This document shows positions 1-8,142 of a stretch of 64,000 nucleotides of DNA, one piece after another; the first letter of the stretch is position 1; each line of letters starts with the position of its first letter. Position numbers and translations under genes: made by a program. Origin of the DNA: JAVEWJ01 sp034004605 (GTDB taxonomy: Bacteria > Patescibacteriota > Gracilibacteria > UBA1369 > LOWO2-01-FULL-3); contig JAVEWJ010000001.1 in NCBI GenBank assembly GCA_034004605.1, positions 124,001-188,000 of the forward strand, in the 5' to 3' direction. The notes under the pieces are model-generated. The model worked only from the letters and a program-made list of their open reading frames with translations, searched no databases and was not told where the DNA came from.

Positions 1-125
1 CTGATTTTACATTTAAGGCTGATGGAAAAGAATATTCCCCAAGAGCTTCTTATCCTCAAAAATCCGAATTCATTTCGGTTGTGGGTGAGAAAATTCAAAA
101 AAACAGTTTGAAAAATCCGGAATAA
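1..125 (+). CDS. C-terminal end of an unidentified protein (partial)
   Basis: An open frame enters from the left edge (codons in phase with position 3) and ends at TAA 123-125, giving about 40 residues that finish QKNSLKNPE. The fragment is polar with no recognisable motif. It converges on the minus-strand genes that follow, so it is the end of a plus-strand gene lying mostly outside the window. Too short to assign a family; only the stop and open frame are seen. Confidence 0.4.
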   Translation, partial: DFTFKADGKEYSPRASYPQKSEFISVVGEKIQKNSLKNPE

Positions 126-132
126 TAAATCT

Positions 133-375
133 TTATTTTTTCCTTTTAAGAAGCATTCCCGGGTAAAAAATGATGTCAATTAGGAGTCTTTTAACCTGGT
201 AATTTGGTTTTTTGCTGATGATCTTTGGCACTTTGATTTCCGCAATTGGCTTATTATTTTTTCTTACAAATTCAAAATAAAAATCAAAGTCGTCAGAAAT
301 AACTCCATAGGTGTATTTTTTAATATTATTCTCCTCGATACCTGTACTGAAGGGCTTCGTTGATTTGTGCTTCAC
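133..375 (-). CDS. Small hypothetical protein downstream of comM
   Basis: An 80-residue frame, not recognised, ending in a basic LLKRKK tail after a hydrophobic segment (LLIDIIFYPGMLL). The ATG at 375 lies 50 bases inside the end of comM. An alternative is a rare ATT start at 322-324: it sits 6 bases after a perfect AGGAG (complement of 331-335) and overlaps the comM stop region, which is the usual geometry for translational coupling. With ATT the protein would have 63 residues. Same strand and operon as comM. Whether it is translated, and from which codon, is uncertain. Confidence 0.45.
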   Translation of the reverse strand: MKHKSTKPFSTGIEENNIKKYTYGVISDDFDFYFEFVRKNNKPIAEIKVPKIISKKPNYQVKRLLIDIIFYPGMLLKRKK

Positions 376-1855
376 CGATTTTCTCGGAACCTGAGAGGTC
401 TGAAAGGGTTTGGGAAAGTTTTATGGTTTTCAGATAGGCCCTTGAGGAAAGAGAAAGAGTTGCGGAGGCATTTTTCAATGCGTTTAAGGCCTTTTCCTCA
501 AATTTACAATACTTTTTTATTTGATTTAAGGTCATTTCGCTGTTTCTGCGGATTTTCCCCTCATCTTTAAAACGAAATTTTTGTCTTTCCAGAGCGGTAT
601 TTATTAAATTGCGATAATCGGGTTCGGAGGGAATGTTTTGTTTTTCTTCTTTGAATATAGTTTTATGGAGAACTTGATCTTCAAGCTGCAAGTACATATC
701 GAACCGGTCGAGAATCGGACCGGAAAGGCGCTTTTTATAATTTTGAATTTGGGTATCCGAACAAATACATCGTTTTTTCTCACTATTCAAATATCCGCAG
801 GGACATGGGTTTTTTGAGGCGAGAAGAATGAAATTTGCAGGAAAAGAAATGGAAAAGTTGCTTCTGTTTATAATAATTTTTCTGTCTTCGAAAGGTTGTC
901 TTAAAGATTCAATGCTTTTTCTGGGAAATTCCGGGATTTCATCCAGATACAGCACTCCATTATGAGCAAGCGTGATTTCTCCCGGGCGAGGATATTTCAC
1001 TCCCCCGCCGATAATGGAGACAAGCGAAGCTGTGGGGTTTACCTCTCGAAACGGTCGTTCTCTGATAATCGGAATTTTTGGATCAAGCAGACCTGAAATG
1101 GAAAATATTTTTGTAGAAAGGAGCATTTCCTCCGTGCTTAAAGGAGGCAAAATATCTGAAACCGATCTTGCAAGTAGCGTTTTTCCGCATCCCGGTGGGC
1201 CGTCTAAAAGCAGCGAGTGGGCTCCCGATGCCACCACGCAAAGAGCCCTTTTTGCAAATTCGTGACCCGATATTCCTGAAAAGGCCGGTTTTTGTGAGAG
1301 AACTTCATTTGAAATTTCCGTTTTTTTAACCGAAATATAGTTTGTGGGATTTTTTGTATAGTCGACGAAATCTTTTAGGCTTTCCAAAGGGATTATTTCA
1401 AGGCCCGAAATTAGCGATGCTTCGGCAAAATTCGCCTTGGGGATAAATATTTTTGAATAGTTTTGAGATTTTACAAACTCGGTAATGGATAGAGCGCCGG
1501 TAATCGGTTTTAAGTTTCCCGACAAGGATAATTCTCCTATAAATACGGATTTTTCGAAGTCCGAGTAGTCAATTTGATTTGATGCTTTCAGTAGAGCTAC
1601 TGCGATTGGAAAATCATAAAGTGCACCTTGCTTTTTCATTTCAGCCGGAGCGAGGTTTATCGTCTTTCTGCTTTGGGGAAAATCAAAGCCGGAGTTTTTA
1701 AGAGCGGAGCGCACCCTTTCCTTTGATTCCTGTACCGAAGCATCGCCTAGTCCAACGATTGTAAAATTGGGTAGTCCACCGGAAATATCGGCTTCAACTT
1801 CCACCAAAAAGCAGTTTAGTCCGAGAAGTCCGATTGATAAAATTTTATTTGTCAT
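326..1855 (-). CDS. comM: ComM/YifB family Mg-chelatase-like AAA+ ATPase
   Basis: ComM-family helicase-like ATPase; in transformable bacteria ComM drives branch migration during integration of incoming DNA. The 509 residues match the usual family length. The N-terminal Lon-protease-like domain starts with the family signature (GLPNFTIVGL near residues 27-36). The AAA+ core has Walker A GPPGCGKT at 219-226 and Walker B VLYLDEIPEF at 301-310. A cysteine motif (CPCGY...RCICS) follows the core, and the C-terminal Mg-chelatase domain ends the protein. ATG start at 1855. The next gene upstream on the same strand (PEGA protein) is 62 bases away. Cytoplasmic. Family assignment is secure; a role in DNA uptake here is inferred from family. 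Confidence 0.95.
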   Translation of the reverse strand: MTNKILSIGLLGLNCFLVEVEADISGGLPNFTIVGLGDASVQESKERVRSALKNSGFDFPQSRKTINLAPAEMKKQGALYDFPIAVALLKASNQIDYSDFEKSVFIGELSLSGNLKPITGALSITEFVKSQNYSKIFIPKANFAEASLISGLEIIPLESLKDFVDYTKNPTNYISVKKTEISNEVLSQKPAFSGISGHEFAKRALCVVASGAHSLLLDGPPGCGKTLLARSVSDILPPLSTEEMLLSTKIFSISGLLDPKIPIIRERPFREVNPTASLVSIIGGGVKYPRPGEITLAHNGVLYLDEIPEFPRKSIESLRQPFEDRKIIINRSNFSISFPANFILLASKNPCPCGYLNSEKKRCICSDTQIQNYKKRLSGPILDRFDMYLQLEDQVLHKTIFKEEKQNIPSEPDYRNLINTALERQKFRFKDEGKIRRNSEMTLNQIKKYCKFEEKALNALKNASATLSLSSRAYLKTIKLSQTLSDLSGSEKIGEAQINEALQYRYRGE

Positions 1856-1917
1856 AACAGAATTATGGCAAATAAATATTAAAAAATTGTGAAATAATCA
1901 TTAAATAATTCTCCCAC

Positions 1918-2859
1918 TTACATAGAAAGTTTGTAAACGGCGCTTTTCGTTTTTATAAAAAGATCTTTACCGTCTTCTGTTAAAAAAAGTTGTTCGACCT
2001 TTTGATCAATAATATCGCCATCCCAGATTTTTTCCACTTCTTTTGTTTCAGTATAAAAAATACCGATGAAAAGTTTCGTGTCCGTATTATAATCCGTGGA
2101 AAGAAAAAGCAAATTTTCCGATTTATCGAAGAGAATTGATGCGTTTTTGAATGAAATATCCGTCTGAATCATCTCTTCTTTTTCATTCGCAAGAAAAATC
2201 TGAATATTTTTTGTGAGAGGATTTTCGAATGCGAAGGCTTTTCCATCATCGGAAACAATAACTTGATTGGCTTTTTCAAAAACAGAGCTTAGAAATATTT
2301 TTTCGCCTGAATTAAGATCTATCAGTGTAGGGTTTTGTAGTGCGCTTAGAATAAGTATGTGGTTTTTCCCCAGAAAATACCGGGGATTTGTAAGTTTGTT
2401 GGGAAGGAAGCTTATAGCCTTTAATAGCGGATCTTTGACATTTACCAATTTTTGAAAGCCGGTTAAAGAATCTGTAACCACTCTGTAGGGGTTTGAAAGA
2501 GGTTCAAGTTTTACATCCGAAACGGACATGAAAGGTTCAACGGACATTTCAAGACTGAAAGTTGCTGTTTTCCAAAGAGGAATTTTGACATTTTGGGTTT
2601 TGTCTTTATATCCTTCTTTTTGAAAAAATAAAGATTTTTGCCCGGCGAAAAGACCTATTTTGCAAGGTAATGCTTTGCACTCGATTGTGCCGAGTCTTCG
2701 TTCCGTAATAAAGAATGGAGCGGAAGTTTTGGAAGTGTCTTCAATAATAAGAGTTCCTTTGTTTAAATAGTTTTGAAAAACGAAATAGAAAGCGCCAGAA
2801 AAAATCAGAACCGCAAGCAGTAGACCAAATGCCAAACTTTTCTTTTGTGAATCTTCCAT
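1918..2859 (-). CDS. Membrane-anchored PEGA-domain protein
   Basis: 313 residues. An N-terminal signal anchor (about residues 9-29, LAFGLLLAVLIFSGAFYFVF) is followed by a PEGA-like beta domain at about 35-110 (GTLIIEDT... LPCKIGLFAG... FFQKEGYKDKTQNVKI). The remainder (about 115-313) has repeated LFLSTD/LFIKT-type strands and may be a beta-propeller. PEGA domains occur in envelope proteins and often mark surface binding modules. The start lies one base past the yraN stop, so the two are cotranscribed. The specific function is unknown; location outside the cytoplasmic membrane is inferred from the anchor. Confidence 0.75.
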   Translation of the reverse strand: MEDSQKKSLAFGLLLAVLIFSGAFYFVFQNYLNKGTLIIEDTSKTSAPFFITERRLGTIECKALPCKIGLFAGQKSLFFQKEGYKDKTQNVKIPLWKTATFSLEMSVEPFMSVSDVKLEPLSNPYRVVTDSLTGFQKLVNVKDPLLKAISFLPNKLTNPRYFLGKNHILILSALQNPTLIDLNSGEKIFLSSVFEKANQVIVSDDGKAFAFENPLTKNIQIFLANEKEEMIQTDISFKNASILFDKSENLLFLSTDYNTDTKLFIGIFYTETKEVEKIWDGDIIDQKVEQLFLTEDGKDLFIKTKSAVYKLSM

Positions 2860-2860
2860 T

Positions 2861-3229
2861 TCAATTTTCTAAAATATTTTTGTAATGGATCAGTCTTTTT
2901 TTAAGAAGGTTCAAATCCAATAGAACAATAATCAAATCGAGCCTAAAATCAATAGGATTTAAGCCTTTTTTTTCAAGAAAGACAAATATCGAGTTTTTAA
3001 TTTTTTGAATTTGTTTTAGTGAAAGACTTTCGGGAATATTATCAATTTTGCAATTTCTTGTCTTTACTTCAACAAAAACAAGATTTTTCCCGCGATTCTT
3101 CTCTCTCGCGACAATGTCGATTTCGCCGTATCTTGTGTGGAAATTTCTTTGAATTATCGAGTAATTTTTCCCGATCAGGTATTTTGAAGAAATCAATTCA
3201 CCGAGTCTTCCCAGTAATTTTTTTTGCAT
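2861..3229 (-). CDS. yraN: YraN/UPF0102 family endonuclease-like protein
   Basis: 122 residues with the UPF0102 layout: N-terminal helix (LGRLGELISSKYL), then the restriction-endonuclease-like core RYGEIDIVAREKN...LVFVEVKTR. The acidic D/E residues and the E-V-K triad match the PD-(D/E)XK nuclease fold. The family is found across bacteria, often near rnhB or comM-type genes, and its substrate is poorly known. It is the first gene of a three-gene minus-strand group (yraN, PEGA protein, comM). Family call is strong; activity is inferred. Confidence 0.88.
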   Translation of the reverse strand: MQKKLLGRLGELISSKYLIGKNYSIIQRNFHTRYGEIDIVAREKNRGKNLVFVEVKTRNCKIDNIPESLSLKQIQKIKNSIFVFLEKKGLNPIDFRLDLIIVLLDLNLLKKRLIHYKNILEN

Positions 3230-3338
3230 ATTTTTATGGTTATTATTAAAAAATACTCCATGAAGATTAAAAATCCTTTAAAAATTCTTAAAATTATGTA
3301 AACTCAATTGGGCTAAAAAAAATTCGTAATGCAAAGCT

Positions 3339-4688
3339 ATGGCTGAAAAGGCGTCTTATGTTCCTCCGCACAATTTGGAGGCGGAAAGGTCGACAATCGG
3401 TTCAATTTTGATAGATAAAGATTCGCTTATCAAAATCACGGATTTTTTGAAGGCGGAGGATTTTTACCATGATGCGCATAAGCTCATTTATCAGGCTATT
3501 TTGGATCTTTTTGATAGAAGAACTCCTGCCGATTTAGTGACGCTCACAAGTATTCTTGAAGATCGAAAACAACTAAAATCCATAGGAGGTGCAAGCTATA
3601 TTTCCTCCATAGCAAACGAAGTACCTACTTCTACTCACATTTTTCAATATGCGACCATCGTAAAAGAAAAAGCAATTCTTCGAAAACTTATTGTTGCCGG
3701 TGACACAATAAAGGGACTTGGTTTTACTGAAGAAGAGCCATTAGATGACTTGGTAGACAAGGCTGAAAAAGCACTTTTCGGTGTTAGTCAAAATTTCGTT
3801 TCAAATAGCTTTGTGCATATAAAGGATATTTTAAGTCAAACTTACGAGAAGGTGTCGGATCTTCATGACAGCGAGGAGAAAGAAAAATATGCAGGTGTTT
3901 CTACCGGATTTAAATCAATGGATAGCTTACTCACAGGTTTTCATCCTTCGGATCTTGTCATTTTGGCCGCAAGACCTTCTATGGGTAAAACGGCTCTTGC
4001 CTTAAATATGGCTCAAAATATGGCGAAGTTTGGAAAAGCAGTTGGTATTATGTCACTTGAGATGTCGAAAGAACAACTTGTTGAAAGAATGTTTTGTTCT
4101 CTTCTTAATGTGGATTCGTGGAAAATGCGTACTGGTCAGCTTACAGATGAGGATTTCAGTAGAATGGGAAGCGTGATGGACAACATGAACAGAATGAAAA
4201 TTTTTATAGATGATTCGCTTGGAAATTCAATTGCGGAGCTAAAATCAAAAGCGAGGAGGCTTAAAATGGAAAGTGGCCTTGATGTCCTTTTTATTGATTA
4301 CTTACAATTAATGAGCGGAGGTTCTAAATCCATGTATCAAGGCAATCGTGTACAGGAGATTTCAGAGATTTCCAGAGCACTTAAGTCGCTTGCCAGAGAT
4401 TTACATATTCCAATTATTGCTCTTTCCCAGCTTTCAAGAGGTGTTGAAATGAGGCCTAATAAGACTCCCCAACTTGCGGATCTTAGAGAATCAGGAGCAA
4501 TTGAGCAGGATGCTGACGTGGTTTTGATGATTTATAGAGAGGATTACTATGAAGAAGATACTGAGAGAAAAGGAATTACTGATATTTTTATTAGAAAACA
4601 TAGAAATGGGCCTATCGGTAGAGTAGAGCTTGCTTTCCAAAAAGAGAGACAGAGATTTTTGGATATCGATAAAACTTATACGGAATAG
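3339..4688 (+). CDS. dnaB: Replicative DNA helicase DnaB
   Basis: Hexameric fork helicase that unwinds DNA 5'-3' during replication. The 449 residues match family length. The N-terminal DnaB domain (about 8-115, PHNLEAERSTIGSIL) loads primase. The RecA-like ATPase domain has Walker A ARPSMGKTA near 211-219, Walker B LDVLFIDYLQLM near 314-325, the QLSRGVEMR arginine-finger region and the terminal RKHRNGPIG motif. No intein is present. ATG start at 3339; lysS follows after 78 bases on the same strand. Confidence 0.97.
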   Translation: MAEKASYVPPHNLEAERSTIGSILIDKDSLIKITDFLKAEDFYHDAHKLIYQAILDLFDRRTPADLVTLTSILEDRKQLKSIGGASYISSIANEVPTSTHIFQYATIVKEKAILRKLIVAGDTIKGLGFTEEEPLDDLVDKAEKALFGVSQNFVSNSFVHIKDILSQTYEKVSDLHDSEEKEKYAGVSTGFKSMDSLLTGFHPSDLVILAARPSMGKTALALNMAQNMAKFGKAVGIMSLEMSKEQLVERMFCSLLNVDSWKMRTGQLTDEDFSRMGSVMDNMNRMKIFIDDSLGNSIAELKSKARRLKMESGLDVLFIDYLQLMSGGSKSMYQGNRVQEISEISRALKSLARDLHIPIIALSQLSRGVEMRPNKTPQLADLRESGAIEQDADVVLMIYREDYYEEDTERKGITDIFIRKHRNGPIGRVELAFQKERQRFLDIDKTYTE

Positions 4689-4766
4689 CTTTATATTCGG
4701 CTTTTTGTTTGATTTTTAGGCTTAGCGGTCTTTATAATGGGATCGCTTATTTAATAATGAATATAT

Positions 4767-6293
4767 ATGGCTGAGACAAAGTCCACCGAGTACCTTGACC
4801 GTTTAAAAAAACTTGAAGAACTCAAAGCCAAAGGTAAAACACCTTATGCTTTCGGTTTTCAAAGGACACATACCAGCAAGGAGGCGCTGAAACTGGGAGA
4901 AGAAAAAGAGCCACGAACAGTCGAAGAAATATTGGCAAAGAGTTCCGATAATTTGATTAAGCTTTCCGGAAGGCTTAAATCTTTTCGAAAACATGGAAAG
5001 CTTTCTTTTGCTCATTTGATGGATTTTTTCGGAACGATTCAAATTTGTTTTATGAACGATAAAATGGGTTCTGAGAAATATGATGAAATCTCATTACTGG
5101 ATGTTGCTGATTTTGTGGGCGTTACAGGTGAATTATTTAGAACGAAACACGGAGAAATTACTCTTCTCGTATATGAATATGAGGTTCTTTCCAAAGCTCT
5201 TCGTCCCCTACCCGAAAAATGGCATGGACTATCCGACCAGGAACAAATTTACAGACAAAGGTATCTTGATACGGTTATGGAGCGGGAAAGTCTTGATAGA
5301 TTTATTTTCAGGAGTGATTTTGTGAGGGCTCTTCGCGAATTTTATTGGAGCGAGGGCTTTTATGAAATTGAATCTCCATATTTGGAAAACACTTCTTCGG
5401 GTGCTACTGCAAAACCGTTTATCACTCATCATAATGCGCTGGATATGGATGTGTTTCTTAGAATCGCTGGTGGTGAGACTTGGCATAAAATGGCGATTGT
5501 GAGTGGATTTGAGAAAGTATTTGAGATTGGAAGGTGTTTTAGGAACGAAGGCATGGATCCGAGCCACCTTCAGGAGTTTTCAATGGTCGAACATTATGGG
5601 GCTTTCTGGAGTTTTGAGGATAATATGAAGTTTACGGAGAGAATGTTTGAGTATTTTATGATGAAGATTTTTGGGAAAATGACTGCGATGGTGAAAGATC
5701 GAGAAGGAAATGATGTGGAGGTGGATTTCACTACTCCATGGCCGAGAAAAGAATTTACGAAACTTATTTTGGAAGACTCTGGAATCGATGTATTGAAAAC
5801 TGAAGATGCGGAGGTGCTTCTTAAGGAAATAAAGGCTAAGGGTATTATGATTGAGGATGCTGATAAAATGGGTTATGGAAACTTAGTGGATGCGCTTTAC
5901 AAGAAAGTGTCCAGGCCGAAACTGATACAGCCTTGCTTTGTGATTAAGCATCCGTATCACACAAAGCCTCTTGCAAGAAGAAACGACTCCGATCCGAGAC
6001 TTTGCGACACTTTTCAGCTTCTTGTAAACACCTGGGAAGTGGTGAATGCGTATGGAGAGCTTGTGGATCCTATTGATCAAAGGGAAAGATTTGAAAAACA
6101 AGCGCTTGCCAAGGCAGGTGGAGATGAAGAAGCAATGTCGATGAACGAGGAATATCTTACTTGCATGGAACATGGAATGCCTTGCATGTCGGGATTTGGA
6201 ATGGGAATAGATAGGATTGTGACACTGCTTACGAGACAGGAAAATTTGAAGGATACCGTACTATTTCCATTGATGAAGCCGAAGGGGAATTAG
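4767..6293 (+). CDS. lysS: Class II lysyl-tRNA synthetase
   Basis: Charges tRNA-Lys. 508 residues: an N-terminal OB-fold anticodon-binding domain (about 60-150, IKLSGRLKSFRKHGKLSFAH) followed by the class II catalytic core. Motif 2 is FEIGRCFRNEGM with a following QEFSMVEHY; motif 3 is GFGMGIDRIVTLL near the C-terminus. IKHPYHTKPLARR corresponds to the family's PLAR region. The QEFSMVE segment departs somewhat from the familiar NPEFTMLE, which may be a lineage variant. The start at 4767 follows an AT-rich leader without a clear Shine-Dalgarno site. A strong terminator follows at 6306-6338. Confidence 0.93.
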   Translation: MAETKSTEYLDRLKKLEELKAKGKTPYAFGFQRTHTSKEALKLGEEKEPRTVEEILAKSSDNLIKLSGRLKSFRKHGKLSFAHLMDFFGTIQICFMNDKMGSEKYDEISLLDVADFVGVTGELFRTKHGEITLLVYEYEVLSKALRPLPEKWHGLSDQEQIYRQRYLDTVMERESLDRFIFRSDFVRALREFYWSEGFYEIESPYLENTSSGATAKPFITHHNALDMDVFLRIAGGETWHKMAIVSGFEKVFEIGRCFRNEGMDPSHLQEFSMVEHYGAFWSFEDNMKFTERMFEYFMMKIFGKMTAMVKDREGNDVEVDFTTPWPRKEFTKLILEDSGIDVLKTEDAEVLLKEIKAKGIMIEDADKMGYGNLVDALYKKVSRPKLIQPCFVIKHPYHTKPLARRNDSDPRLCDTFQLLVNTWEVVNAYGELVDPIDQRERFEKQALAKAGGDEEAMSMNEEYLTCMEHGMPCMSGFGMGIDRIVTLLTRQENLKDTVLFPLMKPKGN

Positions 6294-6305
6294 TTTACGG
6301 TTTAC

Positions 6306-6338
6306 AGCCTTCCGGATATTCAACCGGAAGGCTTTTTT
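6306..6338 (+). terminator. Intrinsic terminator after lysS
   Basis: A perfect 10-bp stem AGCCTTCCGG/CCGGAAGGCT (6306-6315 and 6324-6333) with an 8-base loop, then a run of T to 6338. It begins 13 bases past the lysS stop and isolates the dnaB-lysS side from the repeat array. Confidence 0.93.
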
Positions 6339-6425
6339 GATGAAAAGATTTTTTAAAATTTAAAGTACAGGGTGTCTACTTTGGATTTATTGTTTTTATT
6401 CGTTTCCTTCATACTTTCCATACAA

Positions 6426-6448
6426 TGCGCCCCACTTCGTTACGCGCA
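6426..6448. repeat. GC-rich hairpin element, copy 1
   Basis: TGCGC...GCGCA inverted repeat with CACTTCG in the loop, followed by AGTTTTGTCTAC. First of five copies in the window. Confidence 0.75.
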
Positions 6449-6551
6449 GTTTTGTCTACTGGTTTGGGGATGATTTTTGAGAATTTGAAAGAACAGGGTG
6501 TCTACTTTGGATTTATTGTTTTTATTCGTTTCCTTTCTACTTTCCATACAG

Positions 6552-6574
6552 TGCGCTCCACTTCGTTCCGCGCA
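6552..6574. repeat. GC-rich hairpin element, copy 2
   Basis: TGCGC/GCGCA arms at 6552-6556 and 6570-6574 around TCCACTTCGTTCC. Preceded by CTACTTTCCATACAG and followed by a TGTCTAC site; it opens the first array block. Confidence 0.75.
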
Positions 6575-6622
6575 GTTTTGTCTACATTGACAGTACATAT
6601 ATTTTTGTTTCACATTGAGTGA

Positions 6623-6887
6623 GTAGACAAATTTTTGTCTACTACTTTCTAGGCATTTTAGGAGCAATTTTGTCTACTATATTTTTTGGATAACCAACAG
6701 GCTTTAATCCCCTATTTTATGCGCAAATTTTAAGTTGTCTACAGTAGACAAAACAGTAGACAAATTGAGGTTTTTTGTCTACCCAGTTGTCTACATTGAC
6801 ATAGCATAGGTTTTTGTTTTATATTGAGTATGTAGACATTTTTTTGTCTACATTGACGAAGACCTACACTTGTTTCGTTTTGAAGTA
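6623..6887 (+). repeat. Array unit 1 (265 bp)
   Basis: Motif starts relative to the unit start: head-to-head palindrome at 0/+13, half-sites at +48, +113, +121, +133, +153 and +165, second palindrome at +209/+222. The +113/+121 pair forms the convergent arrangement TGTCTACAGTAGACA. Units 2-4 keep the same offsets. Confidence 0.9.
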
Positions 6888-7152
6888 GTAGACAAAATTT
6901 TGTCTACTACTTTTGAGGCAAAAACCCCGCAATTTTGTCTACTGTATTTCTTGGATAGTCGACAGCCTTTACTCCCCTATCTTATGCGTATATTTTAAGT
7001 TGTCTACAGTAGACAAAACAGTAGACAAATGAATGTTTTTTGTCTACTCAGTTGTCCACATTGACAATGGACAGGTATTTGTTTTGGATTAATAGTGTAG
7101 ACAATTTTTTGTCCACATTGACGAATACCCCCACTTGTTTCGTTTTGAATAT
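6888..7152 (+). repeat. Array unit 2 (265 bp)
   Basis: Same offsets as unit 1 to the base: 0, +48, +113, +121, +133, +153, +165 and +209. The +165 site and the right half of the +209 palindrome are TGTCCAC. Sequence between the sites has diverged more than the sites, suggesting the sites themselves are constrained. Confidence 0.9.
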
Positions 7153-7274
7153 GTAGACAAAATTTTGTCTACTCGAGTGGATAGATTTTTTGAAGATTGG
7201 AAAGAATTATTTAAGCGCTTAGATTCTACTTTGTAAGAACTGAGACTTAGATATTTTCTTCTACTTAATGACTG

Positions 7275-7297
7275 TGCGCTCCACTTCGTTCCGCGCA
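7275..7297. repeat. GC-rich hairpin element, copy 3
   Basis: Identical to copy 2 across the 23-bp hairpin. It opens the second array block after about 100 bp of less repetitive spacer. The adjacent site is the variant TATCTAC. Confidence 0.75.
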
Positions 7298-7402
7298 GTT
7301 TTATCTACATTGACAGTGCATAGGTTTTTGTTTTGTATTGAGTGTGTAGACAATTTTTTGTCCACATTGACATTGAATATATTTTTGTTTCACATTGAGT
7401 GA

Positions 7403-7666
7403 GTAGACAAATTTTTGTCTACTACTTTTTAGGCATTTTGGAGCAATTTTGTCTACTATATTTTTTGGACACCCAACAGGCTTTAATCCCCTATTTTATG
7501 CGCAAATTTTAAGTTGTCTACAGTAGACAAAACAGTAGACAAATGAATGTTTTTTGTCTACTCAGTTGCCTACATTGACAGTGAGTATATTTTTGTTCCA
7601 TATTGAGTGAGTAGACAAATTTTTGTCTACATTGACGAGTACCTCCACTTGTTTCGTTTTGAATAT
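7403..7666 (+). repeat. Array unit 3 (264 bp)
   Basis: First unit of the second block and the closest copy of unit 1 (including TAGGCATTTT and CAGGCTTTAATCCCC). One base is missing before the first single half-site, so later sites shift by one (+47, +112, +120, +132, +152, +208). The +164 site is the variant TGCCTAC. Confidence 0.9.
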
Positions 7667-7932
7667 GTAGACAAAATTTTGTCTACTACTTTTGAGTGGT
7701 TTTCGGAGCAATTTTGCCTACTGTATTTTCTGGATAGTCGACAGCCTGTATCCCCCTACCTCATGCGCAAATTTTATCTTGTCTACACTAGACAAAACAG
7801 TAGACAAATTGAGGTTTTTTGTCTACTCAGTTGTCCACATTGACAATGGACAGGTATTTGTTTTGGATTAATTGTGTAGACAATTTTTTGTCTACATTGA
7901 CATTGCATAGAATTTTGTTTTGGATTGAGTAT
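7667..7932 (+). repeat. Array unit 4 (266 bp)
   Basis: Second unit of block two, closest to unit 2. Sites fall at 0, +48 (TGCCTAC), +113, +121 (CTAGACA), +133, +153, +165 (TGTCCAC) and +209. Two further complete palindromes follow at 7933 and 7989, and the block ends in ACTCGAGTGG as block one does at 7170-7180. Confidence 0.9.
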
Positions 7933-8113
7933 GTAGACAATTTTCTGTCTACATTGACGAAGACCTACACCTGTTTTACTTTGGATATGTAGACAAAATT
8001 TTGTCTACTCGAGTGGAGAGAATTTGTAGGTAGAATTTAAAAAAAATATTGAAGCTCTAATATTCTACTTTGCGATATTAGTAAGATAATTTTTCTTTCT
8101 ACTTTCCATACAG

Positions 8114-8135
8114 AGCGCTCACTTTGTGTCGCGCA
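8114..8135. repeat. GC-rich hairpin element, copy 4
   Basis: Diverged copy with AGCGC/GCGCA arms, just 3' of murI (minus strand). It could act as part of a transcription end signal for murI, but no strong U-run follows on the minus strand. Confidence 0.65.
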
Positions 8136-8142
8136 GTTTTGT

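Larger units (their letters stand above)
6367..6585 (+). repeat. 126-bp-offset tandem duplication at the array's left edge
   Basis: Segments 6367-6459 and 6493-6585 are nearly identical. Each runs from ACAGGGTGTCTACTTTGG through a T-rich stretch and the GC-rich hairpin to GCGCAGTTTTGTCTAC. Every landmark is offset by 126 bp. Short open frames across this region are repeat-derived and not supported as genes. Confidence 0.85.

Noticed and set aside
6425..7843. Short open frames across the repeat array (for example 6425-6622, 6440-6667 and 7607-7843)
   Set aside because: They are built from the TTTGTCTAC repeats, lack start signals and conserved sense, and change frame between repeat copies.
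6623..8015. CRISPR array
   Set aside because: Repeats are short palindromic half-sites with repeated, not unique, intervening sequence; spacing alternates 56/209 bp and no cas gene is present.
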